Part shown: piece after piece, positions 1 through 6,918 of the stretch | How the letters are laid out: each line of letters opens with the position of its first letter | Position numbering within the stretch: the first letter of the stretch is position 1 | DNA from: DATAVB01 sp040414495 | Lineage (GTDB): Bacteria > Actinomycetota > Actinomycetes > Mycobacteriales > QHCD01 | Direction: 5' to 3' | DNA length: 16,916 nt | Assembly (NCBI GenBank): GCA_040414495.1 | Contig: JBEDUI010000211.1 | Span: 1-16,916, forward strand | Program-made: the position numbers and the translations under genes | Notes under the pieces: generated by a model | The model's database searches: none | The model's input: only the letters and a program-made list of their open reading frames with translations | Told to the model about the DNA's origin: nothing

Positions 1-225
1 GTCACGGTCGCTGCGGTGAGGGCTGTTGCGGGGCGGGTTGACCGACGCTGAGGTCACGGTCGCTGCAGTGAAGGCTGTTGCGGGGCCGGTCGACCGACCC
101 TGAGGTCACGGTCGCTGCAGTGAAGGCTGTTGCGGGGCCGGTCGACCGACGCTGATGTCACGGCCGGTGCAGTAAAGGCTGTTGCGAGGCCGGCCAACTA
201 ACCCTGGTGCCACGGTCGCTGCAAC
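1..225. repeat. 52-bp tandem repeat array, about 4.3 copies, truncated at window edge
   Basis: Four full units lie at 1-52, 53-104, 105-156 and 157-208, and a fifth degenerate start is seen at 209-225. Each unit begins with a variant of GTCACGGTCGCTGCAGTGA and contains a GGCTGTTGCGGGGC core. Units 2 and 3 are nearly identical; unit 4 is the most diverged, so copies decay toward the downstream gene. Units 2 and 3 carry the 10-bp palindrome CGGTCGACCG. The period is not a multiple of three and units contain in-frame stops, so it does not look coding. The array starts exactly at the window edge and may be longer upstream. Function is unknown; a protein-binding array, a structured leader for the next gene, or a neutral minisatellite are all possible. 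Confidence 0.9.
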
Positions 226-295
226 GAGGTCAGGGACAAACCGACTCCCGGCACCGGAACGTGCGTACCGCCGGCGGCTTTGTTAGACACACGCC

Positions 296-997
296 ATGAG
301 GTGGATACGACGTTCGAAGCCGGCCGGGCAGGATGAGCCGCCGGGTTGGTCCGCGTTGGCGATGCTGGAGGAGCGGATCCGGCCGGATTTCCGCAAGGCG
401 TTGGTGAGCAGCGTTGTCGCGTTGGCCGCTCTGATCGTCGGTCATCTGCTCGGCGACATCCACTCGCACAACCTGCACAACCGGCTGATCGCGATCGGAT
501 GCGCCATCGCCGTACTCGTCTTCGGCGTGCTCGCCACCCGCAGCGCCGCCGGTGAGGTCGAGCGGGTAGCCCGTGCGCGCGCCGGCGCCAACGCCGCCAT
601 GCCGCTGCGGGTGATCTGCCTGCTGGTGGGCTACGTGATCGTCGTGTTGGCCGCGCTCGACCTGCTGGACACGCCGATCGGTCACCTGCTGGTCGGCGGC
701 GCCGTCACCGGCGTGATCCTCGGTATCGCGGCGCAGCAATCACTCGCCAACGTCTTCGCCGGCTTTGTATTGCTGTTGTCCCGGCCGTACGTGCCGGGCG
801 AGCGCGTCCTGATCCGCTCCGGTGCGCTCGGCGGCCAGCTTGAAGGCATGGTGACGCGGGTCGGGCTCGCTTACACGACGCTGTTGGGCAACGACGGAAT
901 TATCGTCAATATCCCGAATGCCGGTCTGCTTGCAGCCGCCGTCGGCCCGGCCCCGCCGCCGCCCGAATCGGACGAAAAGGAAGACGAGGTCGCCTAG
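296..997 (+). CDS. MscS-like mechanosensitive channel family protein, short form
   Basis: A 233-residue membrane protein. Hydrophobic segments are visible at about residues 37-54, 64-80, 103-125 and 129-161. The last one, with GGAVTGVILGIAAQQSLANV followed by a loop ending RPYVPGERV, matches the pore helix and the start of the beta domain of MscS channels, which release solutes on hypo-osmotic shock. The beta domain (about 168-210) includes the NIPN segment typical of the family. After it the protein ends in a proline- and acid-rich tail (PAPPPPESDEKEDE) and lacks the usual C-terminal alpha/beta cage, so it is a minimal family member. The ATG start has no clear Shine-Dalgarno sequence; ATG at 362 is an alternative. 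It follows the 52-bp repeat array and converges on the secreted protein at 994-1482. Family assignment is firm; gating function is inferred. Confidence 0.85.
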   Translation: MRWIRRSKPAGQDEPPGWSALAMLEERIRPDFRKALVSSVVALAALIVGHLLGDIHSHNLHNRLIAIGCAIAVLVFGVLATRSAAGEVERVARARAGANAAMPLRVICLLVGYVIVVLAALDLLDTPIGHLLVGGAVTGVILGIAAQQSLANVFAGFVLLLSRPYVPGERVLIRSGALGGQLEGMVTRVGLAYTTLLGNDGIIVNIPNAGLLAAAVGPAPPPPESDEKEDEVA

Positions 998-1482
998 CAC
1001 AACCGGACGAGCTGGCCCAGGCTCGACAGGGCAATCGGCGCGGTATCGATGCCGTAATCGAGTATGCGACCGGTCTGCAGGTCGAGGATCAGGTCGACCG
1101 CGGGGCCTCGCAACACCGCGTCGCCCTGTGTCCCGCCGATGCCGCGGGTTTGCTCCGTGAATCGCCCCCAGGCCCGGGCCAGCACGACCGGCGTGTCCTG
1201 GGTAAGCGGATCCAGTGTGGCGCCGGAGATGTACGAAATGACCGAGCCTCGGGTCACCCGGACGTACCCCATCGAGGTCGGGTGCGGATCGCCAAAGTCG
1301 GCCGCCTCTTTCCGCAGCATATGTACGATCCGGCTTTCCGGTACCGGGCCGGACGCGGTCGCGCCACTGGGTACGGCCACGGCCGCGCCTGATCGGCTCA
1401 GTGTGGCCGGCAGCAGAATCCCGGCCGCCGCCGAGATCGCGGCGAGCGCGCCGATGGTGACATTTCGAGAGATGGGCTTCAT
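994..1482 (-). CDS. secreted protein of unknown function
   Basis: A 162-residue protein with a clear N-terminal export signal: basic start (MKPISRN), hydrophobic core at about residues 8-27, and a possible AVA cleavage site near residues 34-36. There is no lipobox. The mature part has no motif I recognise; it contains the segment GGTQGDAVLRGPAVDLILDL and ends with a lone terminal cysteine. Start is ATG with no strong ribosome binding site. Its TAG stop and the TAG stop of the MscS-like gene share the palindrome CTAG at 994-997, so the two coding regions overlap by four bases tail to tail. Codon third positions are GC-rich, supporting a real gene. No function can be assigned. Confidence 0.75.
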   Translation of the reverse strand: MKPISRNVTIGALAAISAAAGILLPATLSRSGAAVAVPSGATASGPVPESRIVHMLRKEAADFGDPHPTSMGYVRVTRGSVISYISGATLDPLTQDTPVVLARAWGRFTEQTRGIGGTQGDAVLRGPAVDLILDLQTGRILDYGIDTAPIALSSLGQLVRLC

Positions 1483-1745
1483 ACGTACAACACAATGCCT
1501 CGGTCGGATTGGTTGCCTGAACGCTTTTGTACGGGGATGTCACGTTCTTCGTGAAGCTTATATGAAAAATGCGGCGTGGCCGGGCTGTTAATGCGTCATG
1601 ATGCGTGCGCGCAGTGTGAAGATGTACCTGGCTGCGGTGCTGGTTTGGTTAATCGGTTGATTATCGCTCCCCACCTACAAAAGGCCCGTCGGACAGCTAT
1701 TGAACGGCTTGTCACAACGACGTCGGGCGAGAGAGGACAGAGCTG

Positions 1746-1952
1746 GTGATCGCACTCAATAGCCCGTGCCGAACAGAGACGCCATTACCGTGTCGCCGTT
1801 GCGCTAGTCCGGCGACATTCCGGGTGGCGCATGGCGAACAGGGCATTAACGGTTACTGCATTGGTTGTTTTCGGCGGCTTGGCGATGTGCCGGCTGGCAG
1901 CATTGTCAATTTGGTCGCGCCACCGCGGTGGCGGCGTCCTATCCGCGCATAA
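1746..1952 (+). CDS. small CxxC-CxxC zinc-ribbon-like protein
   Basis: A 68-residue reading frame with cysteines at residues 16, 19, 38 and 41, that is CRRC, 18 residues, then CIGC, the spacing of a small zinc ribbon. The GTG start has a good Shine-Dalgarno-like purine run, GAGAGAGGA, just upstream in 1729-1738. The C-terminal half is basic (PPRWRRPIRA). I do not know the family; a nucleic-acid-binding or regulatory zinc protein is a reasonable guess only. Third-position GC is lower than in the neighbours, so the gene could be foreign, fast-evolving or spurious. The stop codon lies inside an 11-bp duplication at 1947-1968. It converges on the ANTAR gene with a 27-bp gap. Confidence 0.5.
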   Translation: MIALNSPCRTETPLPCRRCASPATFRVAHGEQGINGYCIGCFRRLGDVPAGSIVNLVAPPRWRRPIRA

Positions 1953-1968
1953 ACAATGCATAAACAAT
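1947..1968. repeat. perfect 11-bp tandem duplication, AT-rich
   Basis: GCATAAACAAT occurs twice back to back (1947-1957 and 1958-1968) in an AT-rich patch between two convergent genes. The TAA stop of the zinc-ribbon ORF is inside the first copy. It may mark slippage or a recent insertion; no function is evident. Confidence 0.75.
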
Positions 1969-1979
1969 GAAATAAGCGA

Positions 1980-2705
1980 TCAGGACGGCGGAACGTGCTG
2001 TTGGCTGGTCGATTGGACAATACGGATCGCGATATCGCGCAGCTTTTCGTTGCGGTTCTGCGAAGCGGTACGCAGCGTGGCGAATGCGGCGTCGGCATCA
2101 CAATGTTGCGCGGCCATAATGATCCCGATGGCCTGATCGATCATCGCGCGCGAGGTTAGCGCGGTATGCAATTGTTCGGACAGTTTGGTCTGTTCGGCCA
2201 GCCGGGATGCGACGGCGATCGCGCCCGCGGCCTGCGCAGCCAGATCGTGCGAGCGGGCCTGGTCCGCTTCGGTGAATGATTCGGGTTCGGGGGAATACAG
2301 GTTCAACGCACCCCAGATCCGATTCGTGGAAATCAGCGGGGTGGCCAGGCATGCTCCCAGACCGTGCGCCAGCGCGTGTGGAGCGTACTCACCCCACTGC
2401 TCCATTTCGTGCGCAAGGTTCGTAATTTCTATTTGTTTACCGGTGCGCATCGCCTTGAGGCACGGGCCGAATCCCGCGGCGTACTGCTGTTCATCCAATA
2501 CGGCGGCAAATTGGTCTGATGCGGCGACCGTTATCGGGTGGTGGTCCACATCGGCCGTGATTCCACAGGAGAGGTGAGCGTCGACCCGTTCGGACGCCAA
2601 CTGGGCCAAGTCCTGCAGAAAGCCGTCCAGCGACTCAGTGGCAAACAGCAACTCGAACAACTCGGCGAGACCGGGATCGCGATCGGGCTGGGGTTCATTA
2701 CGCAT
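1980..2705 (-). CDS. GAF-ANTAR domain protein (putative RNA-binding antiterminator)
   Basis: A 241-residue regulator. Residues about 20-165 form a GAF sensor domain, with ACLATPL and RIWGALNLYSPEPESFTEAD typical of the fold. Residues about 175-235 form an ANTAR domain, LHTALTSRAMIDQAIGIIMA, followed by AFATLRTASQNRNEKLRDIA. ANTAR proteins bind paired hairpins in nascent RNA and prevent termination, usually under control of the linked sensor; the GAF ligand here is unknown. I chose ATG at 2705; an upstream in-frame TTG at 2738 would add 11 residues but has no ribosome binding site. It lies downstream of the STAS gene on the same strand, but a 54-bp palindromic element sits in the 142-bp gap, so co-transcription is uncertain. 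Confidence 0.88.
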   Translation of the reverse strand: MRNEPQPDRDPGLAELFELLFATESLDGFLQDLAQLASERVDAHLSCGITADVDHHPITVAASDQFAAVLDEQQYAAGFGPCLKAMRTGKQIEITNLAHEMEQWGEYAPHALAHGLGACLATPLISTNRIWGALNLYSPEPESFTEADQARSHDLAAQAAGAIAVASRLAEQTKLSEQLHTALTSRAMIDQAIGIIMAAQHCDADAAFATLRTASQNRNEKLRDIAIRIVQSTSQQHVPPS

Positions 2706-2757
2706 GCGAATATCGATAACCGCCCGCCACTTTGGCAAACATTTGCCGGCCGTGGCT

Positions 2758-2821
2758 TACTAGGGCGTATCTCTCAAATCCTCGTACTGCGCGTTCAGGA
2801 TTTGTCAGACACGCCCTACTA
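2758..2821. mobile_element. 54-bp palindromic MITE-like element with TACTA flanks
   Basis: An imperfect palindrome: left arm 2761-2782 and right arm 2797-2818 match at 19 of 22 positions, around a 14-base centre. The core runs from GGGCGT at 2763 to ACGCCC at 2816. The five bases before it (2758-2762) and after it (2817-2821) are both TACTA, as expected for a target-site duplication. No coding capacity. It sits between the STAS stop and the ANTAR start. It could instead be an intrinsic hairpin terminator after the STAS gene, but it lacks an obvious U-tract on that strand and the flanking direct repeat favours an inserted element. The ends look like transposase terminal repeats; I cannot name the IS family. 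Confidence 0.55.
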
Positions 2822-2847
2822 TCAGCACGGAATCGAGTAAAGGCTCC

Positions 2848-3165
2848 TTATTGGAGATTGAGCTCGCCGTCAAGCTGAGTGGTACGCAACAACCGCAGGA
2901 GTCGCTCCGGCGGGTGTCGCAGAATCAGCTTGCCGCCGGTCCCGAGCAGCGTTTGATGGCCCCAGACCAGGACGCTCAGGCCGGAGGAATCGCAGAAGGT
3001 CAAGCCGCTCACGTCGAGGATCACCTCGTCCGTGGCGGAATCCAGGCGTGTCTGCAACGCCGCCCGAAGCCGTGGCGCGGAAGCGAGGTCAAGCTCGCCG
3101 CCCACCAGGATCGAGCCGTCGGGCTGGGAAACAACAGAGAGTGGCAGGGGGTGTGAGGTCGTCAC
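2848..3165 (-). CDS. STAS-domain anti-anti-sigma-factor-like protein
   Basis: A 105-residue single STAS domain. The signature CDSSGL (residues 58-63) holds the serine, probably S60, that is phosphorylated by a partner anti-sigma kinase in SpoIIAA/RsbV proteins. In that family the unphosphorylated form binds the anti-sigma factor and frees an alternative sigma factor. The GTG start has a good Shine-Dalgarno sequence (CGGAGG, about seven bases upstream). No kinase, phosphatase or sigma gene is in the window, so its partner is encoded elsewhere. It follows the mannosyltransferase on the same strand after a 234-bp gap and probably has its own promoter there, although I see no clear hexamers. Confidence 0.9.
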   Translation of the reverse strand: MTTSHPLPLSVVSQPDGSILVGGELDLASAPRLRAALQTRLDSATDEVILDVSGLTFCDSSGLSVLVWGHQTLLGTGGKLILRHPPERLLRLLRTTQLDGELNLQ

Positions 3166-3399
3166 GCGAGGCCTCCGGGCGACAGGTCAGGGATGCTCCG
3201 ACACAGCCTCAGCTCAGCGGAGGTTGCACGGAACCGACGGCTGACTGCCCAACCGCACCTCATCTTACCGAGCAGTACGCGGCGCCGAGGTGGACTGCCC
3301 CCGCTTATGCAACTTCGTTCGAGAAAACCGTTCGGGCCGGCAGATTCGCCGTAAAGCCATACGTAACGAGCCAATCGAGTACAGCCATGCTGAGTTCGG

Positions 3400-4887
3400 T
3401 CAGGGCGTTGGAGCCGGAATTCGGTCGGGCTCGGCGTCCGGCTCCGCCGCGGCCGGCAGCCGGATCGACAACATGATGAGGACCACCGCGGCCAACGCGA
3501 ACAGCACCTCGGTGAGGCTCGACCAATGCCAACCCGGCACGGCCAGTAGCGGCGCCAGCGAGAGCGCGATCGCCAGCAACGTCCGGTGTCGGTCGATCAC
3601 GAGCACCAGCGGGGCCGCGCCCCACAGCAGGTACCACGGGTACACCACCGGGGCGAGCAACGCGACGGTGAGCAACGTGAACCCGACGGTGTCGGCCAGC
3701 GACCGCCGCCGGTAGGTCAGAACCAGTACGACACACAGGATGATGGCGGCCGCCATCCCGATATCCCGCACCACGGTGAGAGCGGCGTGGGTGTGGTGTA
3801 TCCGATTGCCGGTTATGCGAGTCAGCACGTTGAACAGCAGGGTGGTCGGAGCCGAGGCGGTCACGCTGTTGCCTGGCGTGTTCAGCGCACGGATCCAGCC
3901 CCAGTTGTCCGGGACCAGGATGCCTATCACGCCGTAGGTGACCAGCGCCGTGCCGGCATCGGCGGCCAGTGTCTTGATCCGGTCCCGGGCAGTAGTGGAC
4001 AGGTTCAGGTGGATCCAGGCGATGACGGCGAGCGCGGGTAGCGCCGACGCCTTGACCGCGAACGCGGCGGTCGCGGCGCACACCGCCAGCATCCAGTGCT
4101 GCCGCTGAGCGGCCACTACCGCCACGACCAGCCCGAGCATGATCAGGCTTTCCAGATGCCCGGCCGAGGTGATCTGCAGCAGCGCCAGTGGGCTGGCCAG
4201 AACGCAGCTGACGACGGCAGCTCGCCGCCTGGGCGCAACCGCGCGCGCCGCGACGATCGCGGTGGCGATGAGGGCCGCCTCCATGAACAGGTGTAACAGG
4301 ATCAGCGTCGCCAGCGGCTGACCCCGAGTGATCCACGCGATCGAGTGCTGGATCAGTCCGGCCAGCGGTCCGTACGGGCTGGCGGTGTTCTGCCACAGCG
4401 GGTCGACCGACGACACGATCGGGCCGGGGCCGAGCGCGGCCGGGCCCCAACGGTACGGATCCAGGCCGTGCAGTTGCAGCACCGACTGGGCGACGTAGCT
4501 GTATATGTCCCCGCTGAACAGCGGCGGGCCGGCCAGCAGGAGTATCGACCAGATCGCCGCGATCCGGATGATGGCCCGCAATCCGATCGCCCCGGTCAAC
4601 GTCGCCCTGTGTATCACCAGCCAGCACACGGCCAGCACGCTCGCGGCCGCGAACGTCACGAGCGTGGCCGAGCCGTTGGGTCGGGCTATCGTGTCCGCCC
4701 GCGCGAGCAGCCCCCACCAACGGAATAGCGGGACCGTTTGTGACTCGGTGCCAACCCGCCCGCCGGACAGCAGGATCGTGATGATCGCGGCGATTCCGAT
4801 GCCGGTGGCGACGTGCGGCGCTTGCGGCCGGTCGATCAGGTCGCTGCCTCGTCGCAACAACCGTTCTGGTACGGAGATCGACGTCAT
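3400..4887 (-). CDS. mptB: MptB-like polyprenyl-phosphomannose-dependent alpha-mannosyltransferase (GT-C fold)
   Basis: A 495-residue integral membrane protein with about a dozen hydrophobic segments. The segment FSGDIYSYVAQ with GLDPYRWGP downstream, and SPYGPL further on, match the first extracytoplasmic loop of the MptA/MptB family, where the aspartate of GD (residue 127) is the expected catalytic base. In mycobacteria and corynebacteria these enzymes use decaprenyl-phosphomannose outside the membrane to build the alpha-1,6-mannan core of lipomannan. Length and topology fit. ATG 4887 was chosen; an in-frame GTG at 4932 would add 15 residues, and neither has a clear ribosome binding site. 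The C-terminus is a short acidic tail (AEPDAEPDRIPAPTP). The mptB symbol reflects family resemblance; MptA-type cannot be excluded without an alignment. Confidence 0.88.
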   Translation of the reverse strand: MTSISVPERLLRRGSDLIDRPQAPHVATGIGIAAIITILLSGGRVGTESQTVPLFRWWGLLARADTIARPNGSATLVTFAAASVLAVCWLVIHRATLTGAIGLRAIIRIAAIWSILLLAGPPLFSGDIYSYVAQSVLQLHGLDPYRWGPAALGPGPIVSSVDPLWQNTASPYGPLAGLIQHSIAWITRGQPLATLILLHLFMEAALIATAIVAARAVAPRRRAAVVSCVLASPLALLQITSAGHLESLIMLGLVVAVVAAQRQHWMLAVCAATAAFAVKASALPALAVIAWIHLNLSTTARDRIKTLAADAGTALVTYGVIGILVPDNWGWIRALNTPGNSVTASAPTTLLFNVLTRITGNRIHHTHAALTVVRDIGMAAAIILCVVLVLTYRRRSLADTVGFTLLTVALLAPVVYPWYLLWGAAPLVLVIDRHRTLLAIALSLAPLLAVPGWHWSSLTEVLFALAAVVLIMLSIRLPAAAEPDAEPDRIPAPTP

Positions 4888-4932
4888 GCTCGCGAGCCGC
4901 AGTAGGGGACCGGCGGATGGCTTGATCCGCAC

Positions 4933-5225
4933 ACACGATCAGAACGCCAGCGCGACAACGGCTATCGAACCTCTCTCCGCGCTCCCCCACGCGGTGCGGC
5001 CAGTCTATCGGTCACAGATCCATGCGCCGGGCCAAGCCGAAAGCTCCAGGGGGTCAATTCACCGCGCCGACGCTGAAGTGTGGTAGGTCATTCAGCGCCG
5101 CGCCGCATTTGCGACAGCTGCCGGATTGGCATCAGTGGACAGTGCCGCCGAGGTGCGACAATTATCACCTTCACGTGAGACTCGGAATCTCCGGCGACTT
5201 CTGCTGGGATTGGGGCGGTGACGAG
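4933..5225. other. gene-free divergent region between the mannosyltransferase and YCII genes
   Basis: About 290-340 bases, depending on the mannosyltransferase start, separate the two divergent genes. In-frame upstream codons of the YCII frame extend into it (ATG at 5022), but the encoded sequence does not look like a domain and I treat it as untranslated. A possible promoter lies at 5136-5165. Nothing else is recognisable. Confidence 0.5.
5136..5165 (+). promoter_or_regulatory. candidate sigma-70-type promoter for the YCII operon
   Basis: TGGACA at 5136-5141 and AATTAT at 5160-5165 are separated by 18 bases. Transcription would start near 5172 and leave a leader of about 50 bases to the TTG start at 5226. 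The match is weak at both hexamers. Confidence 0.3.
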
Positions 5226-5528
5226 TTGAGTGGTTACTTCGTATTTCGGCTGATCCCACCGCGGCCGACGTTCGATGTCGACATGAACGATGACGAGCGC
5301 GCGATCATGCAGCGGCACGCCGCGTACTGGCGCGAGCAGGTCGAGGCCGGGAAGGTCGTCGTCTACGGACCGGTGCGCGACAGCACCGGCGCCTGGGGAC
5401 TGGGCGTGTTCGAAGCCGAGGACGAGGCGTCGGCGCGGGCCGTCGCTCTGGCCGATCCGGCGATCTCGTCCGGGATGGCCACGATCGAAGTCGGACCGAT
5501 CATGCCGGGTTTCGTCCGAGGGTCGTGA
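5226..5528 (+). CDS. YCII-domain protein
   Basis: A 100-residue protein beginning LSGYFVFRLIPPRPTF, with RHAAYWREQVEAGKVVVYGP and GAWGLGVFEAEDEASARAVA, the typical layout of the YCII family, a small dimeric ferredoxin-like fold related to muconolactone isomerase. Cellular roles are mostly unknown; some members are dehydrochlorinases. The TTG start fits the family's N-terminus and has a GGGGCGG purine tract about ten bases upstream. The reading frame stays open upstream to an ATG at 5022, but that extension has no recognisable domain. Its stop overlaps the start of a 51-residue helix-turn-helix gene (GTGA), so the two are co-translated. First gene of a likely three-gene operon. Confidence 0.8.
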   Translation: MSGYFVFRLIPPRPTFDVDMNDDERAIMQRHAAYWREQVEAGKVVVYGPVRDSTGAWGLGVFEAEDEASARAVALADPAISSGMATIEVGPIMPGFVRGS

Positions 5529-5680
5529 TTCGTTTGAAGGCGCTCGAGTCGTCGCTGTTGATGATGGCCCGCGGGCGCGGCATGACCTGGCAGGAGATCG
5601 CCTTCGGTCTCGGGTTGGGCAGCGCGCAGGCCGCCCGGCAGCGGTACGAGCGGCTGGCCGATCGGGCCGATTCGGATTAA
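5525..5680 (+). CDS. 51-residue helix-turn-helix protein
   Basis: This small gene starts at GTG 5525, overlapping the TGA stop of the YCII gene by four bases (GTGA), and ends at TAA 5678-5680. The segment MTWQEIAFGLGLGSAQAA (residues 20-37) followed by RQRYERL resembles the sigma-70-region-4-like helix-turn-helix of short actinobacterial DNA-binding proteins (pattern TWxEIgxxLGvSxQAAxxRY). Third positions are strongly G/C. There is nothing beyond the helix-turn-helix, so it would have to act as a dimer or as an adaptor to another protein. The overlap indicates translational coupling with the YCII gene; the glyoxalase gene follows after 51 bases. Target genes are unknown. Confidence 0.7.
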   Translation: MIRLKALESSLLMMARGRGMTWQEIAFGLGLGSAQAARQRYERLADRADSD

Positions 5681-5731
5681 TGGTTGGCGTTTCGGCTGCG
5701 CACCGCCGGTCTTCTCGGCCAGAATGTCGCG

Positions 5732-6076
5732 ATGACCGCCCGTTTCAAAGACCTGTGTCTCGATACGAACGATCACCAGGCTATGGCCGACTGGTGGTGC
5801 ACGGTTCTGGGTTACGTAAGGAAATCCGGTGATCGCGATCCCGACTGGCCGGTGCCGATCGTCGACTCGACCGGCGCCGGCCCGTTGATCTGGATCATTC
5901 CGGTGCCTGAGGGCAAGACCGTCAAGAACCGGATGCACCTCGATGTGTTCGGTGACGTCGATTGGCTACTGGAACAGGGCGCATCGATGGTGCGGCGGCG
6001 GGACAGCGATATCGACTGGGACGTGCTGGCCGATCCCGAGGGTAATGAATTCTGCGTATTCGCCGACAAAGATTAG
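5732..6076 (+). CDS. glyoxalase/bleomycin-resistance-fold (VOC) protein
   Basis: A 114-residue single-module VOC protein: RFKDLCLDTNDHQAMADWWCTVLGY at the N-terminus, NRMHLDVFGDVDWLLEQGA in the middle, and VLADPEGNEFCVF at the end, the hallmarks of Glyoxalase_6-type proteins. The histidine of MHLDV and glutamate of GNEFC are in the usual metal-ligand positions. Substrate is unknown; members include lyases, dioxygenases and drug-binding proteins. I chose ATG 5732 because it begins the domain; an in-frame ATG at 5684 would add 16 unlike residues. It follows the mini-HTH gene on the same strand. Its TAG stop overlaps the TAA stop of the convergent siderophore-interacting gene by three bases. Confidence 0.85.
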   Translation: MTARFKDLCLDTNDHQAMADWWCTVLGYVRKSGDRDPDWPVPIVDSTGAGPLIWIIPVPEGKTVKNRMHLDVFGDVDWLLEQGASMVRRRDSDIDWDVLADPEGNEFCVFADKD

Positions 6077-6879
6077 ACCTGCTCGATCGGGCCGTGCAGT
6101 CGCCAGTAGCCGGTGAACGTGATCGCGTCGGTCGGCATGTTGCGGTCATTGACCAGATGCCGGCGAATATCCCGTATCGCGGCGGATTCGCCGGCTACCC
6201 AGGCGTATCCGGTAGCTGCCGGAAATTGGGCCGACCGGATCGCACGACACAACAGGTCACTTTTCCCGGCCGGTATGCCGTCGCGGTGCAGGTAGCGCAC
6301 TCGGACCAATTCGCCCGCGGGCAACGGTATTTCCTCGTCCCGACCGCCCACTTCGACAAATACCTGGGCCGGCATTGTTTCCGGTAGGCGCTCCAGAATC
6401 GCCGCGATGGCCGGCAATGCCGTGTCGTCACCGGCCAGCAATTGCCATTCGGTGCCCGCTGGTCGGTCGTAATCCGCGTATGCGCCGTAAATCGCGGCGC
6501 GGTCGCCGACGCGTGCCTGCCCGGCCCAGGCCGATGCCGGTCCGGCGTCATCATGCAGTACGAAATCAATATCGATTTCTGTGCGTTCGGCGCGGTGGTG
6601 GCGAATTGTGTACGTCCGCATGATCGGGCGTACGTCCTCCGACATTGCCCGCCAGATCGGGTACCAGTCCGGGCCGGTCGGCACCAGCGGCCGATTCTGG
6701 CCGGCGCGGGGCAGAAAGAATTTGCAGCGTTGGTCCGGCCCGTCATCGACGAATTCGGCCAGTTCGGCCGCGCTGAAGGTAATTCGCCGCAGGTGCGAAT
6801 GCAGATCGGCTACCGCGGTCACCTCTACCTGGTAGGTCGTCATCGGCGCATGCTGGCGCTGCATGCTGGTGCGGCTCAT
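6073..6879 (-). CDS. siderophore-interacting protein, NAD(P)H-dependent ferric-siderophore reductase family
   Basis: A 268-residue flavoprotein of the ViuB/SIP family. The FAD-binding motif RTYTIR is at residues 88-93; GDDTALPAI (150-158) and AGESAAIRDIRRHL (229-242) are the NAD(P)H-side landmarks, and the protein has the C-terminal GYWR (257-260) typical of the family. Such cytoplasmic enzymes reduce ferric siderophores to release iron. ATG 6879 is chosen because an AGGGGG Shine-Dalgarno precedes it closely; ATG 6843 (MTTYQVEV) has none. A near-consensus iron box lies 40-58 bases upstream, so expression is expected to rise in iron starvation. No siderophore synthesis or transport gene is in the window. 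Family assignment is firm. Confidence 0.93.
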   Translation of the reverse strand: MSRTSMQRQHAPMTTYQVEVTAVADLHSHLRRITFSAAELAEFVDDGPDQRCKFFLPRAGQNRPLVPTGPDWYPIWRAMSEDVRPIMRTYTIRHHRAERTEIDIDFVLHDDAGPASAWAGQARVGDRAAIYGAYADYDRPAGTEWQLLAGDDTALPAIAAILERLPETMPAQVFVEVGGRDEEIPLPAGELVRVRYLHRDGIPAGKSDLLCRAIRSAQFPAATGYAWVAGESAAIRDIRRHLVNDRNMPTDAITFTGYWRLHGPIEQV

Positions 6880-6918
6880 CCGGCCCCCTGTGGCGAATCT
6901 CCGTCAGTGCGGCGAAGC

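Noticed and set aside
1..225. CRISPR array
   Set aside because: Units are contiguous 52-bp repeats without unique spacers of constant length, and no cas gene is nearby.
1598..1660. 20-codon ORF with basic start and hydrophobic tail, like a signal peptide
   Set aside because: No ribosome binding site and too short to judge; may be chance in an intergenic region.
3305..3388. 27-codon ORF just after the mannosyltransferase stop on the same strand
   Set aside because: No Shine-Dalgarno and no clear third-position bias; not supported as a gene.
3305..4990. 561-codon open frame on the minus strand overlapping the mannosyltransferase
   Set aside because: Its translation is arginine/proline-rich low-information sequence, while the other minus frame encodes a clear membrane glycosyltransferase; it is a shadow of high GC.
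5022..5225. N-terminal 68-residue extension of the YCII protein
   Set aside because: The extension has no domain character, and family members begin where the TTG 5226 start places the N-terminus.
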